From positions 18,160,087 to 18,224,086 of the forward strand of contig CM119266.1 of assembly GCA_051294375.1 (NCBI GenBank): a stretch of DNA of 64,000 nucleotides, read 5' to 3'. A program made the position numbers and the translations under genes. The notes beneath the pieces are model-generated. The model was not told the DNA's origin. It did not search any database and saw only the letters and a list, made by a program, of their open reading frames with translations. Numbering within the stretch: position 1 is the first letter of the stretch; every line of letters begins with the position of its first letter. Positions 33,651 through 46,497 of this stretch are shown in pieces. This DNA is from Paraspadella gotoi. Its lineage: Eukaryota; Chaetognatha.

Positions 33651-34890
33651 TTTCTATCCGATTTTTCAAAAAAAAAAAAAAAAAAAAAAATAATGAGCAA
33701 AGTTTTTTTTTCTCTCTTTTTGGGCGAACGCCGCCCCGAGTTACTAAAGGGATCTATTTATGATATGTCATGACAGTCATCGTTCGATCTTACGACAGAT
33801 CGTGTTATTTTGTGACATCGACATCGTCTTATGATCTCGATTGTCGTCTTCCAATTAACATCGGAGTTAAAAAACAGACAGCACTTGCGATCGACTCATG
33901 TTCGTCAGTTTGTCTTTCTGTTTTTCGTTTTGTCTATCCGCCTGTCTGTCTGGCTATCTTTCTTTTAATCTATCAGCTTGCCTGGGCTGTCTGTCTGACT
34001 CTTGTCTTTCTGATTATCTTTCAGCCTGTCTGGCTATCTGACTGACTGATAGTCAGTCTTACTATCTATCAACCTGTCTGGGTATCTGTTTATCTGTCTG
34101 TCTGCTTGAACGTCTTTGTCTCTGTCGGTCTGTCTGCCTGAATATCTGTCTCAACGTTTTTCAGTATGACTATCAGTCGGTCTTCAATCGATTCTAATTG
34201 GAGAAATCAAAGCCTGATTTTGTGAAAAACGAGTGAGAGTATGAAAAGTGTGAGAAGAGTGTGAGGTCTAATGGAGAATCGATTCACGAGCCTCTCATCC
34301 GCCACTCAAAATGAAGGTTAATGACAACCACAACAAGAAAAGCCGAGTTCGAAAACTTCCGGTGAAATTATTCCGATGGAATTTCTTTATTTTTAGAGAG
34401 TTTTTTTTTTTTTTTGATCCATTAAAATCTCGTCGTCCTCAATTTCATCATCGTCGTCGTCATTGTCGTCATCATTATCGTCGCCGTTGACGACGTCGTC
34501 GTCGTCTACATGGTCGTCGTCGTCCTCTTACTTCGCTCTAATTTTTTTTCGCCATTTGCTCATGAAAAGATGTTTCACGATCGATTATGTTTTTAGTTCT
34601 TGTTGTTGTTGTTGTTGTTGTTTATTCCTTTTTCTGATTTCCATTAATATTCCCATTCAATTTTTGTTTCGCGTCAAAAGCAAACGCTTTAACGATCTTA
34701 TTTTTAAGTTTAAGTCTTTCATAAATTCATTCATTTTTGGATTCGTTAATTAATTCCTTTATTTTTATTTTAAGATTTTTATCTTTCTTTCTTTTTTATC
34801 TATTATCTCTCTCTCTCTCTCTCTCTTTTTTTTCAAATCTGTTTTTAAAACGCCTTCTTCAAATTCCGCTATTACTCGACTTTCTTTTCG

Positions 34891-34929
<39 letters not shown>

Positions 34930-35277
34930 GCGTGGGGCCGCTTTAGTCTCAACCACTTCAGCCCTGAAGGACCTTGGAGACTCGAAAACAGACCCCGAGG
35001 CCTTCGTCACCCCACGCCCCCTCTTCTTAAAATCAGCCCAATGACTTCCGCCCATTTTGAAGATCAAAGCGTTCAATTCCTCATGGATCTTTCAGTCCCA
35101 ATAGATTTTTCATCGACGTCTCAAACAAATTTCACCATTCGTGAGCCTTCCGCTTACTCTCACAATTCGTGAACACCATCACAGCCCCTAATAATGACCT
35201 TGACCTGTCCGGCTTTCATATAAAAATTTACAAAAAACTATAAATTACAGATCGGAAAAGGCTAAAGCAAACAATTA

Positions 35278-35515
35278 AAGTGAAGAGACAGTGATAATTG
35301 TTATGTGTAAGTGACAGAACCGTTCAATATAAGCAGTCCCTGAGCTTCGGATCAGGCTGTAACAGCGTGTTACAGGCGGGATAAGCGTCCCGTCCCTCTT
35401 AACTGCTAGTCGACCACGGGGCTAGAACCCGGGACCTTTGGGTGGGGAGGCGAATGTCTTGCCTCCGGCACAAATGGCCGCTGATGAACGGTTGGTGGAT
35501 TTTTAGTCCTTCATA
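35278..35515 (-). mobile_element. Second SINE-like dispersed repeat (copy 1)
   Basis: Homologous to 50627-50840. The minus strand contains a B-box-like GGGTTCTAGCCCC (about 35418-35431) and, upstream of it, GTGCCGGAGGCAAGAC, a plausible A-box region at tRNA spacing. This suggests a tRNA-derived SINE distinct from the one in the palindrome. Adjacent sequence holds the tract gtaacagcgtgttac. Confidence 0.6.
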
Positions 35516-35857
35516 AAGGACTTAATTTTGTTTTCTTTCGTATACAATGTTTACTCGTCGACTCCATAAAACTTTCATTTACTCAATATTTTAACGATAC
35601 TTAGATTTTATCCCGATTTTGTTTTTTCGGTTGTTTTTTCTCGTTTTTTTTTTCTCCTTTTAATTTCAAAAAAAGAGCAAATTCGTTTGTGGAAGAGAAA
35701 CCAGGTGAGGTTGTAGGTTTGTAGGTTACGACAGACAGTAATAATGATTATTATCTCCTGACTTTCGAATCACTGATCTCCAGTTCACAGTTCCACACGA
35801 TAATCAAAGATGGCGGTCAAACCTTTCCTTGACATCGACGGCGACATCGAGGATCTC

Positions 35858-36118
35858 CAGTCAATCAGGACGTGGGCATCGATGAACAGCAAGCCAATCA
35901 GGACTTCGAAGCAACGATCTCCCAGCCAATCAGGAAATCGAAAGCAATAGTCTCCTAGCCAATCGAGACATCGAAACCGACGTCTTTTCAGCAAGCGGGA
36001 CGTTGAAAGCGATGGTCACAGCCAATGAAGAAATCGGAGACGCCAATAACAACTCCAATCAGATCGCCGAGAGCCCGCAATCAAAGAAGAAGTAGCGGAG
36101 GCTACCCGCTCCGCCAAT
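35858..36118. promoter_or_regulatory. CCAAT-box (NF-Y type) array with ~32-bp spacing
   Basis: CCAAT or CAAT cores at about 35861, 35894, 35926, 35959, 36022, 36043, 36055 and 36114. Several match the NF-Y consensus agCCAATCAGga. The first four are 32-33 bp apart, three helical turns, the spacing known from multi-CCAAT promoters. AAGATGGCGG (a YY1-type motif) lies at 35807-35816. The units are degenerate and not a multiple of three, arguing against a coding repeat. Likely promoter of the membrane-protein gene. Confidence 0.5.
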
Positions 36119-36162
36119 CAGAAAGTCGGAGGCGCCGAAAATCCCACGTGGTCACGATTCAG

Positions 36163-37207
36163 CCGAAGATGAGGGAAACGCGGAACAAGATGGCGCCGAC
36201 AAACTTTACGCCGTCGACGAGGAGGCCGGCGTCAACCGCAGCGTCAATCGTGGCGCCAAACGCGACGCCAACAGCGACGCCAACCGAAACACCAACGCTG
36301 AAGAGGCTGCGGACAGGACGAGGGCGTCAACAAGAACTCGCCATGCTGACTTCATTTTGGCGATGATAGTCATCGTTATCTCTCTTTGGTTTATTTAGTG
36401 AGTCTTCGTCGTCGTCCTCGTCGTCGCGTCGTCGTCGTCGTTGTCATCATCGAGTGCATAACGTTGTGATGATTAATGAATGCGTCAGTTAGTACATACT
36501 TACATCATAATTTCGTTGTTGACGACCGCTTTATTTGAATTGTCAAGGTTGTAGTGCTCTTTGGAAATCGGTTGTTGATAAGTGCTATTTTTGGATGTTA
36601 CGAATTGAAAGTAGCAATTTTTTCATAAAAATTATCTTATAAGCGAATGCTAAATCTGTATTTTTATTTCGCCAGACGGGCTTAAGCCCATCTTGGCAAG
36701 ATTTAGGATCGGCTCAGCTTTTTTGTGATGTCGTCATCGTCGTTATCGTCATTGTCGTTGTTAATGTCATCTGAGTCGGCATCATGCTTTTTGCTACTAC
36801 GGTTTATATAATTTTGACTGGGGCTTACAATTTTTTTTAAATAAAAACTACTATGAATTACGATGAATTTTTATAAAAGTGTGCGATCATATTTAGATAT
36901 TTAAAAATTTAGATATGACTTCTTATCTTAAAATATCTTTGAAATTTTTTACTAATTCAATAATTAAACCTCATCATATCAACTTTTTGTTCCTTTCCCC
37001 CTCCTCTTCACAGTTTCGGCATTGCTTGGGGCATCTGGGGGTCCTTCTTGGGCTTTATCGGGGTCGCCTTAGGCATCGCCGGCTTTGTCATGATTTACAC
37101 TTGCAAGGGCAACCAAGTCGCGATCTTCGCTGTCTCTATCGTCGGCATCATTTGCAATGCATGCTTTTTAGTCTTCTTCCTCCTCGTTTTCATCCTTTGT
37201 AAGTCCG

Positions 37208-37255
<48 letters not shown>

Positions 37256-37326
37256 CTACAACACGTTTAAATCTTTCTATCTATTTTTCAGTGGTCGTCG
37301 TTTCTTGGTATGATTGGCTCCTATGA
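36163..37326 (+). CDS. Unidentified multi-pass membrane protein, partial (3' exons)
   Basis: Three exons splice in one frame: about 36163-36397, 37014-37198 and 37292-37326 (TGA). The first exon gives an Asp/Asn/Ala-rich hydrophilic stretch and then HADFILAMIVIVISLWFI. The second gives FGIAWGIWGSFLGFIGVALG, AGFVMIYTCKGNQ and VAIFAVSIVGIICNACFLVF. The last adds VVVSWYDWLL and stops. That makes at least three hydrophobic helices with a short C-tail. The donors (gtgagt, gtaagt) and acceptors (cacag, ttcag) are good, and phases match at both junctions. I do not recognise the family; a small tetraspan or CD225-like protein is possible. The 5' end is unresolved: no in-frame ATG lies in the first exon, and an ATG at 36190 with good context opens a different, Thr/Pro-rich frame that ends at 36366. 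AATAAA lies at 37560. The CCAAT array just upstream is a plausible promoter. Confidence 0.6.
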
Positions 37327-37559
37327 TGAAGATAACCCATGAAAGAAGGGCGGAGAAAAAAGAAAAGAAGGAAAGTTTGTCAAAACTTAGATTAGACGGA
37401 GATTTTTCCATTGCCTCAAACTCAACAATGAAATCCTAAAGTGAAATTTAAAAAAATTATTGGGAAATTAAGGGGAAATTAAGGGGCAGAGGGAATCGCA
37501 AAATGAGATTCTTAGATTGAAACTTTTTTTCCAAAAATATTTTTGAATTTTGATTGGAA

Positions 37560-37565
37560 AATAAA
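37560..37565 (+). terminator. Poly(A) signal, membrane-protein gene
   Basis: AATAAA 234 bp after the TGA at 37324-37326. Confidence 0.4.
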
Positions 37566-38798
37566 ATATATATATACAAAGGCTTCGTCTAAAACAATAA
37601 ATTTTGATAAGATGATAACTTTTCTGTCTTTGTAACTAACTAATAAATGTATAACTAATGAATCATCGTCCAAATGACGATGCCATAATAACTTTTTGTG
37701 TTAATATTCTTCGTATTTTTTTCAATTTCGTTACAATCACATGATCACTAGAAAAACGATCGCACGAGCCGGAAAAGTAATGCAGCCTAATTCGTATGAA
37801 CATTTTTTGTGGGGAAAATAGCAGAGGGGGGAGTCTATCGTCGAACGATTGTTACAACTTACATTTTTCACAATACAAATCACTTCCTATGATCTGAGAG
37901 AATGCGGCCTATTCAGCGAGAAACTTAGATATTTCAGTTAATTCTTCTCGAATAAATAATATAACCGCAAGATGGCGTGATCAATGATCACTGAAACACG
38001 TCCACGCATCTCCGTGCACTTTCCGGTTCTTGTTATCAATAAGCAATTGATTCGTTTTCTTTTATTTTTAGTCGGATCTGCTAATCGCAAATTCCGACAC
38101 TATAATCCACTTTGTCGGTCCGTCGGTCCTCCCCCCAATCTTGTCGGGCATTCACTTATATCATATCAGAACATTAAATTATGATAAACAATGTCCGTCC
38201 GTCTTTCTATCCGTCTGTCTGGCCATCCGTCTGTCCGTCCATCCGTCCGTCCGTCCGTCCGTCCATCCCCCTTAGCAAAAAACTCAAATTACTCATGATT
38301 GAATGGATGGATTAAGATGAAATTTTGTGTGGGTAGGAAACTGTATGATCGAGCTGCATAAAAAGTTTCGATGGAATCGTGCAAGTGGAAATGAGTTTAA
38401 ATAGAAACAAAGTCATATTTACCTGAATTTGTTTACTTATACTATTCCAATCATTTATAATTGGATAAATAGATTGAGATAAAATTTAGGTAGGAAAGTG
38501 TATGATTGAGCTGGATATAAAGTTTCGATGGAATCTTGCAAGTGGAAAAGAGTTTGAATGGAAAAAACAATGTTTACATTTATTTATATATTATTATTAT
38601 ATTATTTTTCAATATTAAAGTTTCTTTCTCTCCCTCTCTTAGTTAAAATATGCGATTTTATTTGAATACAACAAGGTTGATTCAGTACAATCATCAAATG
38701 ATTGATTGGCCGATTGAGCAGTTGATTGAAGGATTGATTCATGTATTCTTTTATTGATTTATTTAGAAATTTGTCATGATTTGCTATGTCTGTCTCTC

Positions 38799-38844
<46 letters not shown>

Positions 38845-40718
38845 GCTCTTGATCTCTCGCATCATTGATCAATTAACAAATGTTGAATTCCTGCATCTTA
38901 AGGTCCGGGATCACTCAATTCAAATTATAATTAGGCTAAAACCGAGCTCCTGACGATTCCGAAAATGTATTCACTTTATTATTTTTTCAAAGGCGCCATC
39001 ATTTTTTCGATTTTTTTTTGTACTATATAAAATAAAAGAAACCTATTTGAAGAGTTGCAGCCCAAACGGTAAGGCGGTTTTTCATGAAATTTGGCATGAA
39101 TTACCTTTAGGTCACGAACTCCAATTCTATGAAAAGATACTTTCAAAATTTGCCTTCCTTCATAGAAAATTTGATTATTTTAATCAATTTTTGTGATTAA
39201 TTCCTTGATATCTTTGAAACGAAAAACATTTTTTCAAAAACGCGCTCATAGAATCTCCCCCACCTTTCCTTTCTTGCCCAAGATATTTTTTTCTTCAAGA
39301 AGAGTCCAACGGTTTGAGCTGCAACTCTTCGTTTTTAACTTCACTTCGTCAAGAAAGTTAAATTTTGTACTCATTAAACTCATTAAACATTTACATAAAA
39401 TAAAAAGTCAATTGGAATAAATTCGATAAGTTTTTTAACTCATAAAACTGATAAAAGTATAAAAACCCATCTGGAAAATGTGAAGAGTAGTTTATTTTAG
39501 ACTTATTAGTGATACAACTCCAAGTATGTACTTGTACCAAAGGAAGATTTAAATATAAGAAGTAGAAATTGAGCTTACTATAAAGAATCAGTTTTAAGTT
39601 AAAAATTTAGTTGTAGAAATTTAGCTTACATATAAAAAAAAATTTTTCTCTTGAAAATCTAGTTTTACCAAAGAAAAAATTTTGTTTAAATTTTTATGAA
39701 CATTTTATGTAGATTTTTAAAAGTTTTCGATTATTTTTTAATAGAAAACCTCTTACAAGATATGAGAAAATGATTAATATACAGTAAATTAAAATTTCTA
39801 CAATTTTAGGTTGAGTGATCCCTGGCCTTAAAAGGATTATCAATTCATTGATCATGAATTGAAGATTGTTAATTATAGATTTTGAATTAAAAAATGGAAA
39901 TAAATTCATGAATTGTAGACGATGAATTAAAAATCTTGAATTGATGATCTTAAATAAAAAATAACAATAAAAATAAATATGTAAAAATAAAATATAATAA
40001 AATTTAAAAAAATATAAGACTCGTTAAAATTAAACATCTGATTAGATGATTAACACTAAATTATCGTGGGCACTGGGCAGATCCGACATTGTTTGCTCAA
40101 ATCTTTTCTTTTTTTTTTTCTTATTTTTCTCTTTTGATTTGTCTTCCTTTCAATTCTCGCGATCTCTCTTTCTTTTCTTTTGTTTTTTTTTATTCAAATC
40201 CGATTTTTGTTTCGCTTCTTCCGTTGCCTTTTTTATTTTTTTTTATTTTTTTTAGTCAGTTAAAGTTTAAACTCAATAATCATTTCCTCCTTTAATTATC
40301 ATTTTCTTGTTATGATTATTTTTATATAATTCTGTAATAAGTTTGTAATCAAAAACGTAAAGCCAGGCGTCGACATCTTCAAGATATTTTCTCTCTCTCT
40401 CTCTCTCGTCTCTCTCTCTCTCTCTCCCTTATTTTCTAAGATTCGAAGAATATGCAATTGATTCAGCTCAAGTGTTTTTTCGCAGAAATAGAATAGGAAA
40501 TTTCTAGTCCTTAAAAATCGTTTTACCTGCAAACAACGAATAAAAAACACCTTTTTAAAAAAATGAGTACAGATTCGCCGCAACAGTGATTCGAAATAAA
40601 AAATAAAAAAAAGGAGGGCAAAAAACCATATTATTTTCTTTTAACGAGAAAACTTCTAATCCACTGTGCACGGAGTAAATTTCCTCTACGCAACGTGTCT
40701 CGCGCCGAAGACAGAAAA
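37566..40718. other. Intergenic region upstream of LPCAT-A
   Basis: AT-rich sequence with the 38.2-38.6 kb repeats and (CT)n at 38790-38843. The phrase tcactcaattcaaattataa ... 'gatcactc' near 38910 and tgagtgatccctggcctt near 39815 are short inverted matches. No gene is supported. Confidence 0.5.
38190..38590 (+). repeat. (GTCC)n tract followed by a 2-unit ~165-bp tandem duplication
   Basis: After the gtccgtccgtccgtccatcc tract, two related units occur at about 38300-38440 and 38465-38590. They share tggatggattaagatgaaat / tggataaatagattgagata, gtgtatgat, agtttcgatggaatc and tgcaagtggaaa. A shorter relative after gtctgtctgtccc lies near 48240-48360. It looks like the tail of a dispersed element. 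Confidence 0.5.
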
Positions 40719-43700
40719 ATGTCACGTGACCAAAAAAAGGAAAAGTCGACAGAATCCAAGGCATTTTCTAAGCGGTCAGAAGCGTCGACAGCGGGGTCGA
40801 CCGCGTCGGCAGCGGCGTCGGCAGCGTCTTCTGACAGAAATTACAACTCGTGGAAAGAAAGAAAATCCGGAGATTTTTCTGTCCTCAAGTTGAACGAACG
40901 AGAGCAGATCAATCCCTTCGCCGCCAAGTAGGGTAATTTAGGATTTCTCCGTTGTCAGTATGTAAACAATACCATGTATACTATACTTCCTGGGGGATAC
41001 CGAGATCGCTTTGCCATTACATACGGAGATAATGGTGACATCTAGTTACATCTGGTTGTTTATTAATGGTCTAAGTGTAGACAGAGTAGTCTAAGTGTCA
41101 ACGGAAATGCCTTACAATGACTTACCTTAATTTCAGTCAAAAGGGAATGTCGCAGGCAGAACTTACCCTTCGCATCATCCATACCTTTTTCCTGCTGCCG
41201 ATCAGGATGTTGGGTGAGTCTGTCTTTAGTACAAAATCGTCTCCATTAAATCTATCTCCATAAATTTTTACTAAAACTTTTTTTACATCAATCCTTTTTC
41301 AAATCAATTATTTTTCCATTCAATATTTCAACCTGAACTCTTTCCACATCATTTTTTTGGTTCCATTGGGATTCCTCCCACACGGGATTCCTCCCACGCG
41401 TGATTCCTCCCACACGGGATTCCTACCTTCGTGGGGAAGGAATTCCATTGGGAGGAATCCCGTGTGGGCGGAATCCCGTGTGGGAGGAATTCGATGGGGA
41501 GGAATCCAGTGTGGGAGGAATTCCTTGGGGAGGAATCCCACGGGGAGGAATCCCGTGTGGGAGGAATACCTTGTGGAAGGATTCTCAGGCAGAAGGAATC
41601 CCGCGTGGGAGGAATCCCGTGTGGGAGGAATCCAGTTGGGAGGAATCCCGTGTGGGAGGAATCCAGGTGGGAGGAATACCGTGTGGGAGGAATAACACGG
41701 TCACCCATTTTTGTCTCTATCAATTTTTTACAATCAACTATTTTTACAATGATTCTTTCTCCATTTACAATTTTATTCTTTCTCAATCAAATCCTTTTTA
41801 CATCAACTCTTCTTTTCTTTGTGAATAAATTTTTTTCTCTACCGCTCTCTCTCTCTCTCTCCTTCTCTCCTCTTTTCTCCCAGCCATCGGCGTCTGCGTC
41901 ATTTGTTTACTTTGGCCCTGGTCGTTGATGCTCATGATAGGTCAGGACATGAGCCAGCCGCTGACAGGTAGGGAAGATGATCGGTTACGTCGATAATCAC
42001 TACAATGATTAAGATATCATGTCACAATGAGTGAGGAATGGTGATGACGACGATGTTGATTATGACGACGACGACGACCGCCACGCCCCCTCATCCACCG
42101 CAGGATGGCGTCGGCGCTTCATCCTCGTCGTGGCTCGATTCGTCATGCGCCTCGCTTATTTCTTCGCGGGTGTTGTTTGGATCGACGTCAAGGGAGAGAG
42201 GGCGTCGCCCGAGGAGGCGCCTATCTACGTCGCCGCACCGCATACGTGAGATTGGATTGGGGGGGGATTGTTGTGAAGGCCTGATGAAGTTTTCATTAGC
42301 GGTGATTAGAGCTGCGATAGAATTATGATTGGAGAGGTGATTATAGTGGTGATAGAGTTGTCATGGATTTGTGAAAAGTTGTGAGAAAATGATGCAATGA
42401 TAGAGTTGTCTCGAGGTCACGCGATAAAAATTTAAAAAAAAGCTTTCTCTTAATTCTACTGACTTCACGTCTGTGGGAATCGATCCCTCAATCCCAACAG
42501 GAACAGTGAGGTTGAAGCGCCAATGTGACTATCTAGTTTTCAAGTAACTTATATAAACTGTATTAATAAACATTAAACAATTATAATTAAAATAAAAGAA
42601 TTATCAACGGGACTCTATCGCAAGAACTTCGATCTACTTACTTTGGCTTTATTATTGTCGCCATGTCGACCTTTAAGATTTTCCTAATTGTTTTATAACT
42701 ATTGTAACATGTTTATTTAACTATATGAAGACAAAAGAACACTATAATCACATACAGTGTCATAGAGTACACTAGCAGTTGTACTATGGTTTTTCTCTTT
42801 ATGGAAACCTCCATATTATTCTTTCTCATTTACAAAGAATTCAACTTTACCTTATTGATGCTTATTACTTCATTAATGTTTATTTACATTGATTATTGTT
42901 TACTGTTAGTATTACTATTTCCTTTTATTATTGTTTTGTATAAGTTACTCGAAAACTCGTGAGTCCGATTGGCGACTCACCCTCGCTGTTCCTGAGAAGA
43001 ATGAGAAGAATGAGGGATCGACATCCCACACGTCCAAGCAGAAACGTCAATTCACGTCGCAATCTCCTTGACCCCTGACCCCCCCCCCATATTCTTGTCT
43101 CCATTCCAGATCATTCTTCGATCCGGTCTTGGTGTGCGTGCTCTCCGGTGTCCCGTCAATCGTCACAAAAAGCGACGCATTAGGAATTCCGTTCGTGGGA
43201 AAGATCACCGCTGCCAATCAGGTGATTGGCAGATGATTGCTCTGATAGGCTGCTGAATAATGGGTGATTAGTGGCTGAAAGGTGGTTGATCAGACAATAA
43301 GTGGATAATCAAATTTAATCAATACAATCAGGATGCTTAGATAATTTATAGCCAAAATGTGGGGGTGATCAAAGTGAATATTTTCATTCCGTTTCTGGTG
43401 GTTTTACGAAAGTACGACGTGCGTCATCCATTGATCAATTAGTTGCTCAGCTCAGGACATAAGGTTTAAAGAAATCGTCTTGTTTAGAAATAATTAATCG
43501 GTTAATTCCGAAACCAGAATCCAACAAAAAAATATATAATTTGGCCATAAAATTATCTTAACTAGCATTAGTTTTGAGAGTTTTTCAAACATACCTCTTG
43601 CCCTAAAAACTCGTTCCCTTTGATCCTTGCAGCCCGTTTGGATCGACCGGTTCGACCCCAACGCGAGGAGCAAAGTTGTGGAAGAGATAAAAGGGCGTGC

Positions 43701-45574
43701 CCGATCGGGGGCACTTGGTGGCAGCTCTTGATCTTTCCAGAGGTGAGTTAAGGATTGGTAGGTGGAGGAGGAGGAGGATAACGAGCTTAAAAGGTTAAAG
43801 GATGACTGACTCTACTTACTTTTATTTTTGCAGATAATATTATTTAACTTATCCTTTAATGACAACAATGTCTTAAAGTTTACCGTTATGGCTACAGCCG
43901 GGTTGCCTGTGATGCCCATTGGGATGGGGCATCTCACTGTTGGCTTTGGGGGCTTCCAACTCTCAGTGACGTCTCCTGTCACTGGCGCGGCTACCCTAAG
44001 ACGGTCTCGCTTTGCCAACGCAGGGGGAAGTCACGGATGCAACGCAACGCTTGGGATGGTGCGCTCCCCCTTTGAGCCAGTGTGATGTGAGGAAGTGTGA
44101 ATATACCGCCAAAACGTTTTAATTATGACAGATACCTGTGGATAGGCGCTCAGTGGGCTGAAGACTACTATCCGTAACTTCTATGGCCCCTCAGCAGCCA
44201 TGGAAACTGGTCCTGGGCTTGGGACCAGGCTTAAGGATTTTCCACGCCTTTCCCCCCAAAGGGGGGCCGGGTTTTTTTTCCCCGTCAGGCCAACCAGGCA
44301 GGTTTGCCAGGTTTGAAAACCGGGTTGGGATTGAACCCGGTACCAAGTGATCATGAGCTGATGGCTTTACTCAATGAGCCACGGGGTCACGACTTAAGGT
44401 GTCATGCTTATAGGCGGGGTGAACTTAGGCCATGCCCGACTACATACCTAACTTTTTTAATGACAGGTAAATCTTACTGTTAATTGTTATTTTTTGTTTC
44501 AATATTTTAAAATGACATATTTTTTAAAACAATTTAAAATAAGTTATACCTATTATAACTATCAGTTTTTTGTCTTAAAAAATATGCCATTTTAAAAAAG
44601 TTATTTAATTAGCGATAGGTCAATGGTCAATGGTCAATGATCTTGGCCAATCAGTTTCATCCATTTCGTCAAAACGCAAATTTCCTTTACCCCCTCGCCC
44701 AGGGCACGACTTCATCGGGGCGAAGCCTGATCACCTTCAAGGCAGGCGCCTTTCTGCCTGGAGTCCCTGTCCAGCCAGTCATCATTAAGCTCCCAAGTTA
44801 CATGATCTGGACTTGGGATAGTCCGAGTCAGTTAAGCGTTTTTTTCTCTTGTCTTGTTAGTTATTATTTTTTGTATTTTAATTCACTTTATTTTATTTAT
44901 TATTTGTTCATTTTATTCATTTTTCTTGTTATAATTGGTTTTGTTTCTGGTTTTGTTCTATTTTTTACAGAATTTTGTACATTATATTTGTTTGATTTGT
45001 TACATTTTTATTTTTATTTTGTATCCATAAATTGTTAATTTTGTTGTTTTTTTATGTTGTTTGTACATATCTTAGGTTTATAACAAAACAACCGGCCCAA
45101 CCATCAGCAGCCCCATCAATGAACCCCATCACCAACATTACCTCCAAAGGAGGTAATGTTGGTGATGGGGTTCATTGATGGGGCTGCTGTTGGGTGGGCC
45201 GGTTGTTTTGTTATAAACCTGTACATTGTGTACAAGTGTACAAACAACATAAAAAAAAAATTAACAATTTATGGAAACAAAATAAAAAAAAAATGTAACA
45301 AATCAAACAAATATAATGTACAAAATTATGTAAAAAATAGAACAAAACCAGAAACAAAACCAATTATAACAAGAAAAATGAATAAAATGAACAAATAATA
45401 AATAAAATAAAGTGAATTGTATTAATCCTTTCTTTTGTTGTTGTTGAGATTAATTAAAAACGAAAATTTTCGTGGAACAACAATAAAGTTTTTTATTAAC
45501 TTTGGACATGTTTCGGCTTACAAACTCAACCCTTCATCAACATTTTGAAATCACAAATAATTTATTTCACAAAC

Positions 45575-45624
<50 letters not shown>

Positions 45625-46450
45625 AGAGTTCCAACAAAGAATTTAGTAAAGGAAAGTGGTCAGATGTGAGGACAGGTGAAGATGAGGACAGGGATGAAAA
45701 GGAGAGTGAATGTGAAATTGGTGAAAAGGGAGAGGGAGAGAGAGACACAGAGAGAGAGAAATAATAGTATACATTAGGCAATGTACAACAAAGATAAATA
45801 GTATTATAAACTATTATAAACTATTATAAACGACGGCTGCAGGAGGAGGGGGAGGAGTCTGTATCTCCTGTACCAAAACAGGCCAGAACAGGCAATCGCC
45901 CGCCTCACCGTCAGGTGAGAGGAGGGCATTGGCAGGCTTATCAGGTCAGAGAGACATTCGAGTGGCACTGGGCATTTTTCAAGGTGGGTCATTACCAGAT
46001 CCCAGCCTAACTAACTCCACCACAATACTCTCTCAACCTATGACAGGCCTATGAACCGAAATTCATCAGTAATATCCCTCATTTGCCCGGCTGGGGGGGG
46101 GGACCAGCTCACTTTGAGCTCTTTCTTTACTTATTTTTCTCTTACCTCTTTATCTTTACTATCCCTCACAAACTATCCTTTTCCATTTCATTTTCAATAT
46201 TTCAATATTTCAAAAATGCACAAACAGCCTAATTTAATTTATTTCAATCTTTGTTATGTCTAGTTTATAATACTATTTATCTTTGTTGTACATTGCCTAA
46301 TGTATACTATTATTTCTCTCTCTCTGTGTCTCTCTCTCCCTCTCTCTCTCCCTTTTCACCAATTTCACATTCACTCTCCTTTTCATCCCTGTCCTCATCT
46401 TCACCTGTCCTCACATCTGACCACTTTCCTTTACTAAATTCTTTGTTGGA

Positions 46451-46497
<47 letters not shown>

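Larger units (their letters stand above)
28321..35277. other. Intergenic region, FoxL1 to membrane-protein gene
   Basis: Mostly AT-rich unique sequence. Specific items are listed separately (CRE array, R1, 33.5-kb repeats). (GA)n at 32584-32643, (CT)n at 33066-33108, (TGTC)n-like tract 33905-34180, (GTC)n 34445-34530, (TTG)n 34603-34621, (CT)n 34808-34930. No exon can be supported. Confidence 0.55.

Noticed and set aside
33300-33700. CRISPR-like array at 33.5 kb
   Set aside because: Units are degenerate, spacing is irregular (about 40-57 bp), and the genome is animal.
41349-41928. Stop-free frames in three phases over 41.35-41.9 kb
   Set aside because: Artefact of the 16-bp minisatellite, which lies within LPCAT-A intron 2.
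45150-45420. Treating the palindrome as a plain missed-adapter read artefact
   Set aside because: The arms differ in sequence and one arm alone holds an insertion with target duplication; an artefact is still possible but does not explain this simply, so it is reported as a finding with that caveat.
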